Notes under the pieces: model-generated
Told to the model about the DNA's origin: nothing
What the model saw: only the letters and a program-made list of their open reading frames with translations
The model's database searches: none
Position numbers and translations under genes: made by a program
DNA from: an uncultured Bacillaceae bacterium
GTDB lineage: Bacteria; Bacillota; Bacilli; Bacillales; Caldibacillaceae
Reading direction: 5' to 3'
Length of the DNA stretch: 8,950 bases
NCBI GenBank assembly: GCA_937951955.1
Contig: CALGAD010000061.1
Span: forward strand, 1-8,950
In this document: positions 1-5,331 of the stretch, piece by piece
Numbering within the stretch: the stretch's first letter is position 1
Layout of the letters: each line of letters begins with the position of its first letter

Positions 1-51
1 ACCTACCTTAACATATCCTTTCTTGCTGTCTAAAATCTTGGGTCCATTATA

Positions 52-92
52 AGGTGCTATTGTTTTTATGACATAGCACTTCTCTTTTTATT
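52..92 (+). terminator. Candidate intrinsic terminator for a plus-strand gene left of the window
   Basis: The arms at 52-60 (AGGTGCTAT) and 73-81 (ATAGCACTT) pair over nine positions with one G-T wobble around a 12-nt loop. A T-rich stretch (TCTCTTTTTATT) follows. The orientation suits a plus-strand transcript entering from the left edge. No gene can be assigned in the 51 bases before it, so the assignment rests on the fold alone. Confidence 0.35.
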
Positions 93-150
93 AGTTTGTG
101 TAGTCAACGAACAAAAATAATAAGGAAAAGAATTATAGATGAAGAAGCAA

Positions 151-187
151 GCAAATAAAAATCCTCCCCAGCTTAATACTGGAGAGG
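151..187 (-). terminator. Intrinsic terminator of the czrA-czcD operon
   Basis: On the minus strand, CCTCTCCAG (187-179) pairs with CTGGGGAGG (171-163) around a 7-nt loop, with one T-G wobble. The run ATTTTTATTT follows. The hairpin begins 8 bases past the TAG stop of the transporter gene, so it should end the zinc-efflux transcript. Confidence 0.8.
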
Positions 188-195
188 TGTATCCA

Positions 196-1146
196 CTAAT
201 GATGATGGTGATGATGTACGGCAGGTGCTGCTTTCACGTTGCATAAAATCGAATTGTCGTGCAGATGGGCAGATGTTTCTAACTGAATCGTCATATGATG
301 TATATTTTTATGTTCCAATTCATGCTCAATAGAGCGGAGCAATTGTTCACTTTCGCCAATGGTCATTTGATCGTCAACGACTGCATGGCAAGAAAGGGCA
401 TTTAACCCGCTTGTAATCGACCAAATATGCAAATCGTGCACACCGATAATGCCTTTCGTGTTTTGAATCGTTTGAATGACATCTTCCACATCGACATTTT
501 TCGGCGTTCCTTCCATCAGGACATGAAGCCCTGATTTTGTAACGAAGTAGCCGCTGCGTAGTACAAGAATAGCAACGATAACACTGGCGAGCGGATCTGC
601 CCAGCTCCAGCCGAAAAAGATAATCAAAAGTGCTGAAATAATGGCACCAATGGAACCGAGCATATCGCTTATGACATGCAAGTAGGCGCCGCGCAAGTTT
701 AAATTTTCTTCCACATCCCCGCCGCGCATCATTTTCCAAGCAACAACGATATTTACGAGCAACCCGATGGAAGCGATAATCAGCATTCCTTTTGATGCTA
801 CCTCTGGCGGATGCTGAAAACGGTAAATCGCTTCATAAAAAATATAAATGGCAATGAGAATCAGTGTTAGTCCGTTAAGTACTGCAGCCAATATTTCAAA
901 ACGTTTATATCCGTAAGTTTTGCTGTAGTTTGCAGCTTTTTCGCCAAGTATAAAGGCGAGGAGTGCAATGCCGAGGGAAATGGAATCACTTAACATATGA
1001 CCTGCATCCGCAAGCAGCGCCAGACTATTCGTAAGAAAGCCTCCCGCCGCCTCCACAATCATGTAAAGAGTAATAATGATAAAACTGATTCGCAAAACTT
1101 TTTTATTCGCACCATGTGAATGGTCATGACCATGGTGGTGTCCCAT
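196..1146 (-). CDS. czcD: Zinc/cation diffusion facilitator (CDF) efflux transporter, CzcD-like
   Basis: This 316-residue integral membrane protein is a proton-coupled exporter of Zn(II) and probably related divalent metals. It shows the CDF plan: a His-rich cytoplasmic N-terminus (residues 3-11, HHHGHDHSH), six predicted membrane helices between about 17 and 205, then a cytoplasmic metal-binding domain. The transport site is the HxxxD pair in helix 2 (H50, D54) and its partner in helix 5 (H157, D161); the HD-HD arrangement is typical of zinc-selective members. The cytoplasmic domain keeps VHDLHIWS (H237, H240) and the CHAVV strand (H254). The ATG is fixed by AGGAGG at 1154-1159, 7 bases upstream. 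The gene lies 17 bp behind the ArsR-type regulator and shares its promoter. An oddity is the last six codons, which all encode histidine. Family assignment is firm; the exact metal range is inferred. Confidence 0.95.
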   Translation of the reverse strand: MGHHHGHDHSHGANKKVLRISFIIITLYMIVEAAGGFLTNSLALLADAGHMLSDSISLGIALLAFILGEKAANYSKTYGYKRFEILAAVLNGLTLILIAIYIFYEAIYRFQHPPEVASKGMLIIASIGLLVNIVVAWKMMRGGDVEENLNLRGAYLHVISDMLGSIGAIISALLIIFFGWSWADPLASVIVAILVLRSGYFVTKSGLHVLMEGTPKNVDVEDVIQTIQNTKGIIGVHDLHIWSITSGLNALSCHAVVDDQMTIGESEQLLRSIEHELEHKNIHHMTIQLETSAHLHDNSILCNVKAAPAVHHHHHH

Positions 1147-1163
1147 GTTAGTTCCTCCTATAA

Positions 1164-1499
1164 TTAATGATGCAAAGCATGCTCAATCGCCTGCTTCAGT
1201 AAATTCATCACATGCTCGTCATCCTCTGAATAGTATAGCGTTCTTCCTTCTCTTCGATATTTGACCAGTCTCAAATTTTTTAAAAAACGCAGCTGGTGGG
1301 ATACACTTGACTGGCTTAAATTTAACGTCTCAGCAATATCGGTGACGGAATGCTCTCCGGTACATAATAAGTTCAATATGCGAATTCTTGTCGGATCGCT
1401 TAACGCTTTGAATGTTTGGGAAACGATAAATAGGGTTTCATCGTCCAAATGTTGTCCTTCGTCACTTAATTCCTCTTCCTGTTGCTTCTCTTCAACCAT
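1164..1499 (-). CDS. czrA: ArsR-family zinc-responsive repressor, CzrA-like
   Basis: This 111-residue winged-helix dimeric repressor is expected to leave DNA when it binds zinc. The ArsR core runs from about residue 23 to 92, with the DPTRIRIL start and the recognition helix around residues 61-74 (LSQSSVSHQLRFL). The C-terminal alpha-5 helix carries D94, H96, H107 and H110; the spacing 2-11-3 equals that of the alpha-5 zinc site of Staphylococcus aureus CzrA (D84, H86, H97, H100). The CxC-type alpha-3 site of CadC/ArsR is absent; the only cysteine is C46. The first ~20 residues are acidic and glutamine-rich, probably disordered. The start ATG follows a GAGGTGG ribosome binding site. It is the first gene of the operon with czcD, and a CzrA-like operator lies just upstream, so autorepression is expected. 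Confidence 0.93.
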   Translation of the reverse strand: MVEEKQQEEELSDEGQHLDDETLFIVSQTFKALSDPTRIRILNLLCTGEHSVTDIAETLNLSQSSVSHQLRFLKNLRLVKYRREGRTLYYSEDDEHVMNLLKQAIEHALHH

Positions 1500-1523
1500 T
1501 TTTCCACCTCGAATTAAAAATAT

Positions 1524-1545
1524 TATATGAGCATATGTTCATATA
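1524..1545 (-). promoter_or_regulatory. CzrA-type operator
   Basis: A 22-bp palindrome reads, on the minus strand, TATATGAACAT then ATGCTCATATA, with one mismatched pair. It closely resembles the ATATGAACA/TGTTCATAT core known for CzrA-family repressors. It covers the expected transcription start just downstream of the -10 box, a position where binding would block polymerase. Confidence 0.82.
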
Positions 1546-1547
1546 TA

Positions 1548-1576
1548 TATTATGCCATGACGTGAAGAAATGTCAA
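1548..1576 (-). promoter_or_regulatory. Sigma-A promoter of czrA-czcD
   Basis: The minus strand has a perfect -35 TTGACA (1576-1571). The -10 is CATAAT (1554-1549) at 16 bp spacing, or ATAATA (1553-1548) at 17 bp. Transcription would begin near 1541, inside the CzrA-type palindrome. Confidence 0.75.
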
Positions 1577-1790
1577 CGAAATATAATTAAAAAATTTCCG
1601 GGAAGAGGAGTTGGTATGGTTCCATCGTATACAATAGATAACATCTCAGATGGTAGCTGTCAGCAATTGCTTCAAGAAGGATAACCAAATTAATATGCAG
1701 ATTATAGTAACAAAAACTGCACCATAATACTTAAGCTGCAATAATGATTTTCAAGATTCTTAGATTTTCTTATACAATATTCGTTGGCCC
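1577..1790. other. Intergenic stretch between divergent regulators; a possible 22-codon ORF only
   Basis: This AT-rich spacer lies between the czrA promoter and the MerR promoter. The one visible coding possibility is ATG at 1616 to TAA at 1682-1684, 22 codons, preceded by GAGGAG about 5 bases upstream. The predicted peptide (start MVPSYTIDNISDGSC) has no signal peptide or membrane segment and I do not recognise it. It could be a gene fragment or chance. No terminator, RNA gene or repeat was seen here. Confidence 0.3.
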
Positions 1791-1822
1791 TTGACTCTTA
1801 CGTATACGTGAGAGTTTACAAT
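1791..1822 (+). promoter_or_regulatory. MerR-type promoter with operator in a 20-bp spacer
   Basis: The -35 TTGACT (1791-1796) and -10 TACAAT (1817-1822) are separated by 20 bp instead of 17. A 22-bp inverted repeat at 1794-1815 (arms ACTCTTACGTA and TACGTGAGAGT, one mismatched pair) fills the spacer. Over-long spacers with a central dyad are the hallmark of promoters that MerR-family activators untwist. Transcription would start near 1829, giving a leader of about 25 bases before the regulator gene. The likely binder is the MerR protein encoded next. Confidence 0.85.
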
Positions 1823-1853
1823 AAGAATGGAAAAAGTTTTGGAGGGTTTTTCT

Positions 1854-2618
1854 ATGTACAGTATCGGTAAAGTCGCTTCAGAAACAAATCTCACTGTTCG
1901 TACCCTCAGGTATTACGATGAAATTCACCTGCTGAAGCCATCGCATGTTGCCGAATCTGGATACCGCTATTACTCGAAAGAAGACGTTTTAAAATTGCAG
2001 CGAATACTGGCTTTAAAAGAACTCGGTTTTAACTTAAAACAAATTAAGGAAATTTTAGATCAGCATCAATGGAAAAATGTTTTTGAGGAACATTTGGCAT
2101 TGATAGAAAGGGAACGGGAACGGCTGAACTATCTGGAAAAATTATCCCGGCTTTGTCTCCAACTGTCCATCGTGGAGCAGGATCTTAGTTGGGAAAATAT
2201 TTTCCGTTTTGTCCGGCAGACACAAGCGGAGCAAAATCGCAAGACACAATTTCTCAATGAATATTTTGATGACCGTGAGCGTGAAATATTAAATAATCCG
2301 CTATTGAATATCGGAGAAAAAGAGGCAACGACACTGATCGAAATGTTAAAAACAGCAAATGAACAAAAGCATGAAGACCCGTCTGCTTACAAATCACAAG
2401 CTTTGGCAGAGCGTCTTACTGTATTTTTAAAGGAAGTTTTCCATGGGAATGATGCTTTAATCAATAAATTATGGCGGTTGCACAAACAATCGCCGGAAGA
2501 AGCATCATTAATAGAATTGGATCAGGACGTCATGAACTATATCGATAAAATTATGGATGTATATGAAGCGAGAATTGCCGGAAAATCAAACGTGAAACGT
2601 AAGGGGGAGAGAGAATGA
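1854..2618 (+). CDS. MerR-family multidrug-responsive activator with TipAS-type ligand domain
   Basis: This 254-residue regulator has a MerR winged-helix domain at residues 1-70 (TVRTLRYYDE recognition region, then SGYRYYSKEDVLKLQRI). A long coiled coil follows at about 75-112, then a helical C-terminal domain of about 130 residues resembling the TipAS antibiotic-recognition fold found in TipA and Mta. Such proteins bind hydrophobic or cationic drugs and activate by DNA distortion. The ATG at 1854 is chosen because GGAGGG (1841-1846) lies 7 bases before it. An in-frame ATG at 1827 has no such site and falls at the predicted transcription start. The stop codon overlaps the next gene's start (ATGA), so the regulator and both SMR genes form one coupled operon under the 20-bp-spacer promoter. 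The inducer is unknown. Confidence 0.9.
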   Translation: MYSIGKVASETNLTVRTLRYYDEIHLLKPSHVAESGYRYYSKEDVLKLQRILALKELGFNLKQIKEILDQHQWKNVFEEHLALIERERERLNYLEKLSRLCLQLSIVEQDLSWENIFRFVRQTQAEQNRKTQFLNEYFDDREREILNNPLLNIGEKEATTLIEMLKTANEQKHEDPSAYKSQALAERLTVFLKEVFHGNDALINKLWRLHKQSPEEASLIELDQDVMNYIDKIMDVYEARIAGKSNVKRKGERE

Positions 2619-3301
2619 CAAAGGAAAAACATAGTCAGGCAAAATGGAATATTTTCTTTATGCATCTCCTTTTATTTGTTGCTGTCCATTTATTGTTTGT
2701 TCCGCTATTTGGCGTCATTCCCCTATCGAAATTGGGAAGTGCATCGTACATTGATTATATAGCCGGTCATTTTGTGAATCACGGTGTACAAATATATCAA
2801 AACGGCATGATTAATCAAATAAGCAGCATATGGAAAACGGTTTTAATAATCCATCTAATCGTAGAGATTATCGAAACATTATTTCCGTCAAAGAAAAAAG
2901 AGGTTTCTAAGAAGACAATCCGTGAGAAGAAAGCTGAAAGGAAAACGAGCGAAGCAGAGGGGACAGGAAAGGAGAGCAATAGCAAGGCATGGGTATATTT
3001 AATTATTGCCGGGATATTAGAAATCATCTGGGCGACAGCATTAAAAATGGATATGCTTGGAGGGCCGCTAATTATCGTCCTTATCATCAGTTTTGATTTG
3101 CTGATTAAGTCGGTAAAACGTTTAGGAGTTGGGACAGCCTATGCTGTATTTACCGGAATTGGTGTCGTTGGGATGGTGTTTGTTGACGTTATATTGTTTC
3201 AAGAATCGTTAAGCTTTGTAAAAATCCTTCTTTTACTATTGCTGGTGTTATTTATTATCGGATTGCGGTTTACTTCGGAAGAACAGGAGGATATGAAATG
3301 A
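2615..3301 (+). CDS. SMR-family multidrug efflux subunit (YkkC-like) with N-terminal two-helix extension
   Basis: The protein has 228 residues, about twice the usual ~105 of an SMR protein. Residues 124-228 are the SMR domain: helix 1 with the essential glutamate E136 in GILEIIWATALK, the GTAYAVFTGIG motif at 173-183, and a Leu/Ile-rich last helix ending IIGLR. This part resembles YkkC. Residues 11-37 and 72-91 form two extra predicted membrane helices, joined to the SMR domain by a strongly charged Lys/Glu linker at 92-123. I do not recognise the extension. Expected role: proton-driven export of cationic compounds as a heterodimer with the next gene product. The start has GGGGGAG at 2603-2609 and overlaps the regulator stop by 4 bp. 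A sequencing-error fusion is unlikely, since one frame stays open throughout and linker composition is natural. Confidence 0.88.
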   Translation: MTKEKHSQAKWNIFFMHLLLFVAVHLLFVPLFGVIPLSKLGSASYIDYIAGHFVNHGVQIYQNGMINQISSIWKTVLIIHLIVEIIETLFPSKKKEVSKKTIREKKAERKTSEAEGTGKESNSKAWVYLIIAGILEIIWATALKMDMLGGPLIIVLIISFDLLIKSVKRLGVGTAYAVFTGIGVVGMVFVDVILFQESLSFVKILLLLLLVLFIIGLRFTSEEQEDMK

Positions 3302-3612
3302 GCTGGCTGTATTTAGTGTTTGCAGGTTTAACTGAAATCGCTGGAGTAATCGGGTTGAAAAAGGTATCGGAAAAAGGCGGCTTTTTCAGTTATGTTATTC
3401 TTATTGGCGGTTTTATTGTCAGTCTGTATTTGTTGCGTTTGTCCTTGGAAGAAATCCCCTTATCCGTTGCCTATGCCGTATGGACCGGAATCGGAACAGT
3501 CGGCGCAGCAGCAGTCGGAATTATATTTTATAAAGAATCTAAAAGCCCGCTGCGCCTCTTCTGTATTGCAGGGATTATTTGTACGATTATCGGGTTAAGG
3601 CTGGTTCGTTAA
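3298..3612 (+). CDS. SMR-family multidrug efflux subunit (YkkD-like)
   Basis: This 104-residue protein with four predicted helices matches a standard SMR length. It has the essential glutamate E13 in GLTEIAGVIGLK, the VAYAVWTGIGTVG motif of helix 3, and a YKESKSPLR loop before helix 4, ending IIGLRLVR. The central and C-terminal parts resemble Bacillus YkkD. The start overlaps the preceding stop by 4 bp, with AGGAGG at 3285-3290 and 7-base spacing, so translation is coupled and stoichiometric with the extended partner. Positive residues concentrate in loops 1 and 3, which predicts an N-out topology opposite to the partner and fits an antiparallel heterodimer such as YkkCD or EbrAB. The substrate is not determinable; YkkCD-type pairs export various cationic drugs. 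Confidence 0.92.
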   Translation: MSWLYLVFAGLTEIAGVIGLKKVSEKGGFFSYVILIGGFIVSLYLLRLSLEEIPLSVAYAVWTGIGTVGAAAVGIIFYKESKSPLRLFCIAGIICTIIGLRLVR

Positions 3613-3619
3613 AATAAAT

Positions 3620-3657
3620 AAGGAAATGATTTCTGTTTACGAATCATTTCCTTTTTT
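3620..3657. terminator. Bidirectional terminator between convergent operons
   Basis: A perfect 12-bp stem, AAGGAAATGATT (3620-3631) with AATCATTTCCTT (3642-3653), encloses a 10-nt loop and is followed by TTTT on the plus strand. On the minus strand the stem is followed by TATTTATTTT, so it can end both the SMR operon and the converging double-MerR gene. The last codons of the latter (Gly-Asn-Asp-Ser-stop) lie inside the stem and loop. Confidence 0.85.
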
Positions 3658-4350
3658 CTTCAATAATTCAATCAGATTATATAAATAATGCGCTCCCCGC
3701 AGCTGTTGTTCAATTTGATAATCCATGTATTTCAAGGAATCGATGGTTATTTTTCGTATTTCCGAAATACTGTGCTGTTCCATTTTTCCCAATATTTCTC
3801 TGACCGTATCAAGGAAAAAGACCGATGGCTGGACGGTGCGAATAATTAATAAGCGGCGGATATGGTCCCGGTTATACATGCGATAGCCGTTTTCAGGATC
3901 CCGATGAGGAGTAATCAGCCCTTCTTTCTCCCAATGCCTGAGAGTCGATGCAGGCACTTTAATTTCCTTTTCCACTTCTCCGATGGTATACCATTTCTTC
4001 TTTCTTTTTTCCAAAACGTTCTCTAAATGGTCAGGTTTCAATATTTCCAAAGCCTTCATCGCCTGTGTTTTTCTTTCATAGAGCTCGGCTTGTACTTTAT
4101 TCACTTCCCATAAAGCTTCGGTAAATTTATGTTGTTGGATCATAGGCATTATTTTTTTAACCGTCGCCATGCCAAAACCATGGTACATTGCCCGTATACA
4201 AAGAAAATATGCCTCATGGACTTCTGTGTATACACGGTAGCCGCTTGGTTTCCGTTTCGCCGGCGGTACAATGCCCCATTCCTCATAATGACGCATAGCA
4301 CTCGTTCCTACATCCAATTTTTTCGCAATATCAATTGGTCTTAATTCCAT
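3637..4350 (-). CDS. Transcriptional regulator with two tandem MerR-type DNA-binding domains
   Basis: This 237-residue cytoplasmic regulator has two MerR winged-helix domains in one chain. Domain 1 is at residues 4-75 (SAMRHYEEWGIVPP, then SGYRVYTEVHEAYF). Domain 2 is at 119-190 (TIGEVEKEIKVPASTLRHWE, then NGYRMYNRDHIRRLLII). They are separated by a helical stretch at about 76-115. The short C-terminal tail (190-237) is helical and has no cysteine cluster or drug-binding domain, so no effector can be named. The start ATG has GGAGG 5 bases upstream. Upstream lies a palindrome (4370-4390), and beyond it, divergently, the remains of a UvrA-like gene, its probable former target. Canonical MerR proteins have one such domain per chain and dimerise; here one chain could supply both half-sites or bind two separate ones. 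Confidence 0.88.
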   Translation of the reverse strand: MELRPIDIAKKLDVGTSAMRHYEEWGIVPPAKRKPSGYRVYTEVHEAYFLCIRAMYHGFGMATVKKIMPMIQQHKFTEALWEVNKVQAELYERKTQAMKALEILKPDHLENVLEKRKKKWYTIGEVEKEIKVPASTLRHWEKEGLITPHRDPENGYRMYNRDHIRRLLIIRTVQPSVFFLDTVREILGKMEQHSISEIRKITIDSLKYMDYQIEQQLRGAHYLYNLIELLKKKGNDS

Positions 4351-4369
4351 TCAAACCTCCGAGAACATC

Positions 4370-4390
4370 TTTAGTTAAGTTTAAACTAAA
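4370..4390. promoter_or_regulatory. Candidate operator between the double-MerR gene and the UvrA-like remnant
   Basis: The inverted repeat TTTAGTT (4370-4376), 7-bp spacer, AACTAAA (4384-4390) has perfect 7-bp arms and contains a second perfect palindrome, AGTTTAAACT (4378-4387). It lies 20 bp before the double-MerR start, in the divergent control region. No convincing -35/-10 pair could be fixed on either strand. Binding by the adjacent regulator is inferred from position. Confidence 0.5.
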
Positions 4391-4494
4391 ACATTAAAGT
4401 TCCATGACGGGTTTAATTGCTGAAAACTTCATCATAATAGTAACATAATACAGCAAACCTTGCACTTGCATCAATGCTTGATGTAGCGGAAACA

Positions 4495-4700
4495 TATTTT
4501 TATTCTCAAGTTTGCCCAGATTGTCAAGGAGCTCGCTTAAACGAAATTGGGTAGAACATAACAGTCAAATGATTAGAGCTGCAGACTGGGTAATTGATTT
4601 GGGTCCAGAGGGAGGAGAAGCAGGCGGACAAGTTATTGCAGAAGGAACGCCGGCGGATATTATGAAAAACAAAAACTCTTATACCGGACAGTATTTATAA
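4495..4700 (+). pseudogene. Remnant of a UvrA-like ABC excinuclease/resistance protein gene
   Basis: Two pieces of a UvrA-family protein survive in different frames. From about 4495 the frame reads TYFYSQVCPDCQGARLNE, the CxxC zinc-module motif followed by GxRLN seen in UvrA-type proteins, and stops at TAG 4552-4554. From about 4551, in another frame, comes VEHNSQMIRAADWVIDLGPEGG and the tail SYTGQYL, the conserved extreme C-terminus of the family, stopping at TAA 4698-4700. In intact relatives, long ATPase segments including the Walker B and signature regions lie between these motifs, so a large internal deletion has joined them with a frame change near 4546-4554. No plausible start or N-terminal ATPase half is found upstream. 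The product cannot be functional. Relatives include self-resistance proteins of the UvrA2 type; which subfamily this was is uncertain. Confidence 0.8.
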
Positions 4701-4729
4701 CAATAGTAAAATTGTTATCGAGGTTTTTT
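4697..4729 (+). terminator. Weak terminator after the UvrA-like remnant
   Basis: ATAACAAT (4697-4704) pairs with ATTGTTAT (4711-4718) around a 6-nt loop; TTTTTT follows after CGAGG. The stem is perfect but AT-rich and separated from the T-run by 5 bases. The left arm contains the TAA stop. It is probably the old terminator of the decayed gene. Confidence 0.45.
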
Positions 4730-5043
4730 AATGCCCTCTTCGGAGGAAAAATCATGTTAGAAGTGCTCATAGAAGTGTTCTAATGTCCATTTTGGAGCAA
4801 AAACGGTGTAGAAAGTGCTTATAGAGGTGTTCTAATGTCCATTTTGGAGCAAAAACGGTGTAGAAAGTGCTTATAGAGGCGTTCTAAAGTCACTTTTGGA
4901 GCAAAAATAGTGTTGGAAGTGCTTATAGAGGTGTTCTAATATTCACTTTGGAGTGAAAGTGGTATCAAAAATGCTTATAGGAAACATCTTATGGTGGCTC
5001 TTCAGAGGAAAAATCAATGTTGAAAGTGTTTATAGAGTTGTTT
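4729..5043. repeat. Tandem array of about six 52-bp structured repeats
   Basis: The units start at 4729, 4781, 4833, 4885, 4937 and 4990. The first four are exactly 52 bp, the fifth 53 and the sixth 54. Units 2 and 3 differ at one base; units 1, 5 and 6 are more diverged. The shared core is GAAGTGCTTATAGAGGTGTT, followed by CTAAT at the unit junction. A period of 52 is not a multiple of three and stops recur, so the array is not coding. Each unit except the fourth has a short hairpin about 10-13 bases after its start, built from different arm sequences: CCTC/GAGG with a TTCG loop (4735-4746), TCCA/TGGA (4786-4796), TTCACT/AGTGAA (4942-4957), CTCT/AGAG (4998-5007). There are no unique spacers, so it is not CRISPR. 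The function is unknown. Confidence 0.9.
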
Positions 5044-5255
5044 AATAACCTAGTCTAAACAATTATTGTGATACTATAAGCCCGCCGGCGTGCAGATTTT
5101 TTAGATTTTCAGGCTGGATTAATACAGAAAATTATTTAATATTACATGTATTTTAAATATTTTGTGTGAGTTAATGCAATGCTAGTGATTTCACATGAAA
5201 TAAAAATATTTAAGGTGATAATTTTTGCCAAATAGTAAATGTTTACTGGGAGTAC
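5044..5255. other. AT-rich intergenic spacer with no recognised gene
   Basis: This stretch lies between the 52-bp repeats and the terminator of the ykoFEDC operon. It holds a short GC-rich knot (GCCCGCCGGCGTGC near 5089-5102), followed by ATTTTTT and AT-rich sequence with many stops on both strands. An AGTAAA-TG-TTTACT palindrome lies at about 5233-5246. No ribosome binding site with a credible reading frame, RNA gene or mobile-element end could be supported. Confidence 0.5.
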
Positions 5256-5288
5256 AAAAGGTCTGCAATTGAAACACGCAGACCTTTT
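5256..5288. terminator. Terminator of the ykoFEDC operon
   Basis: AAAAGGTCTGC (5256-5266) and GCAGACCTTTT (5278-5288) form a perfect 11-bp stem with an 11-nt loop. The A/T ends make it symmetrical; read on the minus strand, the stem ends in a TTTT run, 43 bases after the ykoC stop codon. It may also block plus-strand readthrough. Confidence 0.8.
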
Positions 5289-5331
5289 CTTGTTCTTGGG
5301 ACATATGGAAAATGTAATCAATTTAATTCGT

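Noticed and set aside
1..60. An open minus-strand frame reading off the left edge, and a plus-strand frame ending at TAA 50-52
   Set aside because: Neither has a visible start or a recognisable motif, and both are too short to support.
1827..1853. An upstream ATG extending the TipAS-type regulator by nine residues
   Set aside because: It lies at the predicted transcription start, has no ribosome binding site, and the MerR domain begins naturally at the ATG at 1854.
1800..1853. A guanidine (ykkC-type) riboswitch before the YkkCD-like genes
   Set aside because: The leader is only about 25 bases and starts with the MerR regulator gene, leaving no room for an aptamer.
4512..4700. A 62-residue ORF that could be annotated as a small protein gene
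   Set aside because: It begins with a TTG inside the CxxC motif of another frame and only its second half matches the UvrA C-terminus, so it is part of the pseudogene.
4729..5043. CRISPR array
   Set aside because: The units are contiguous and 52 bp long, without unique spacers or cas genes.
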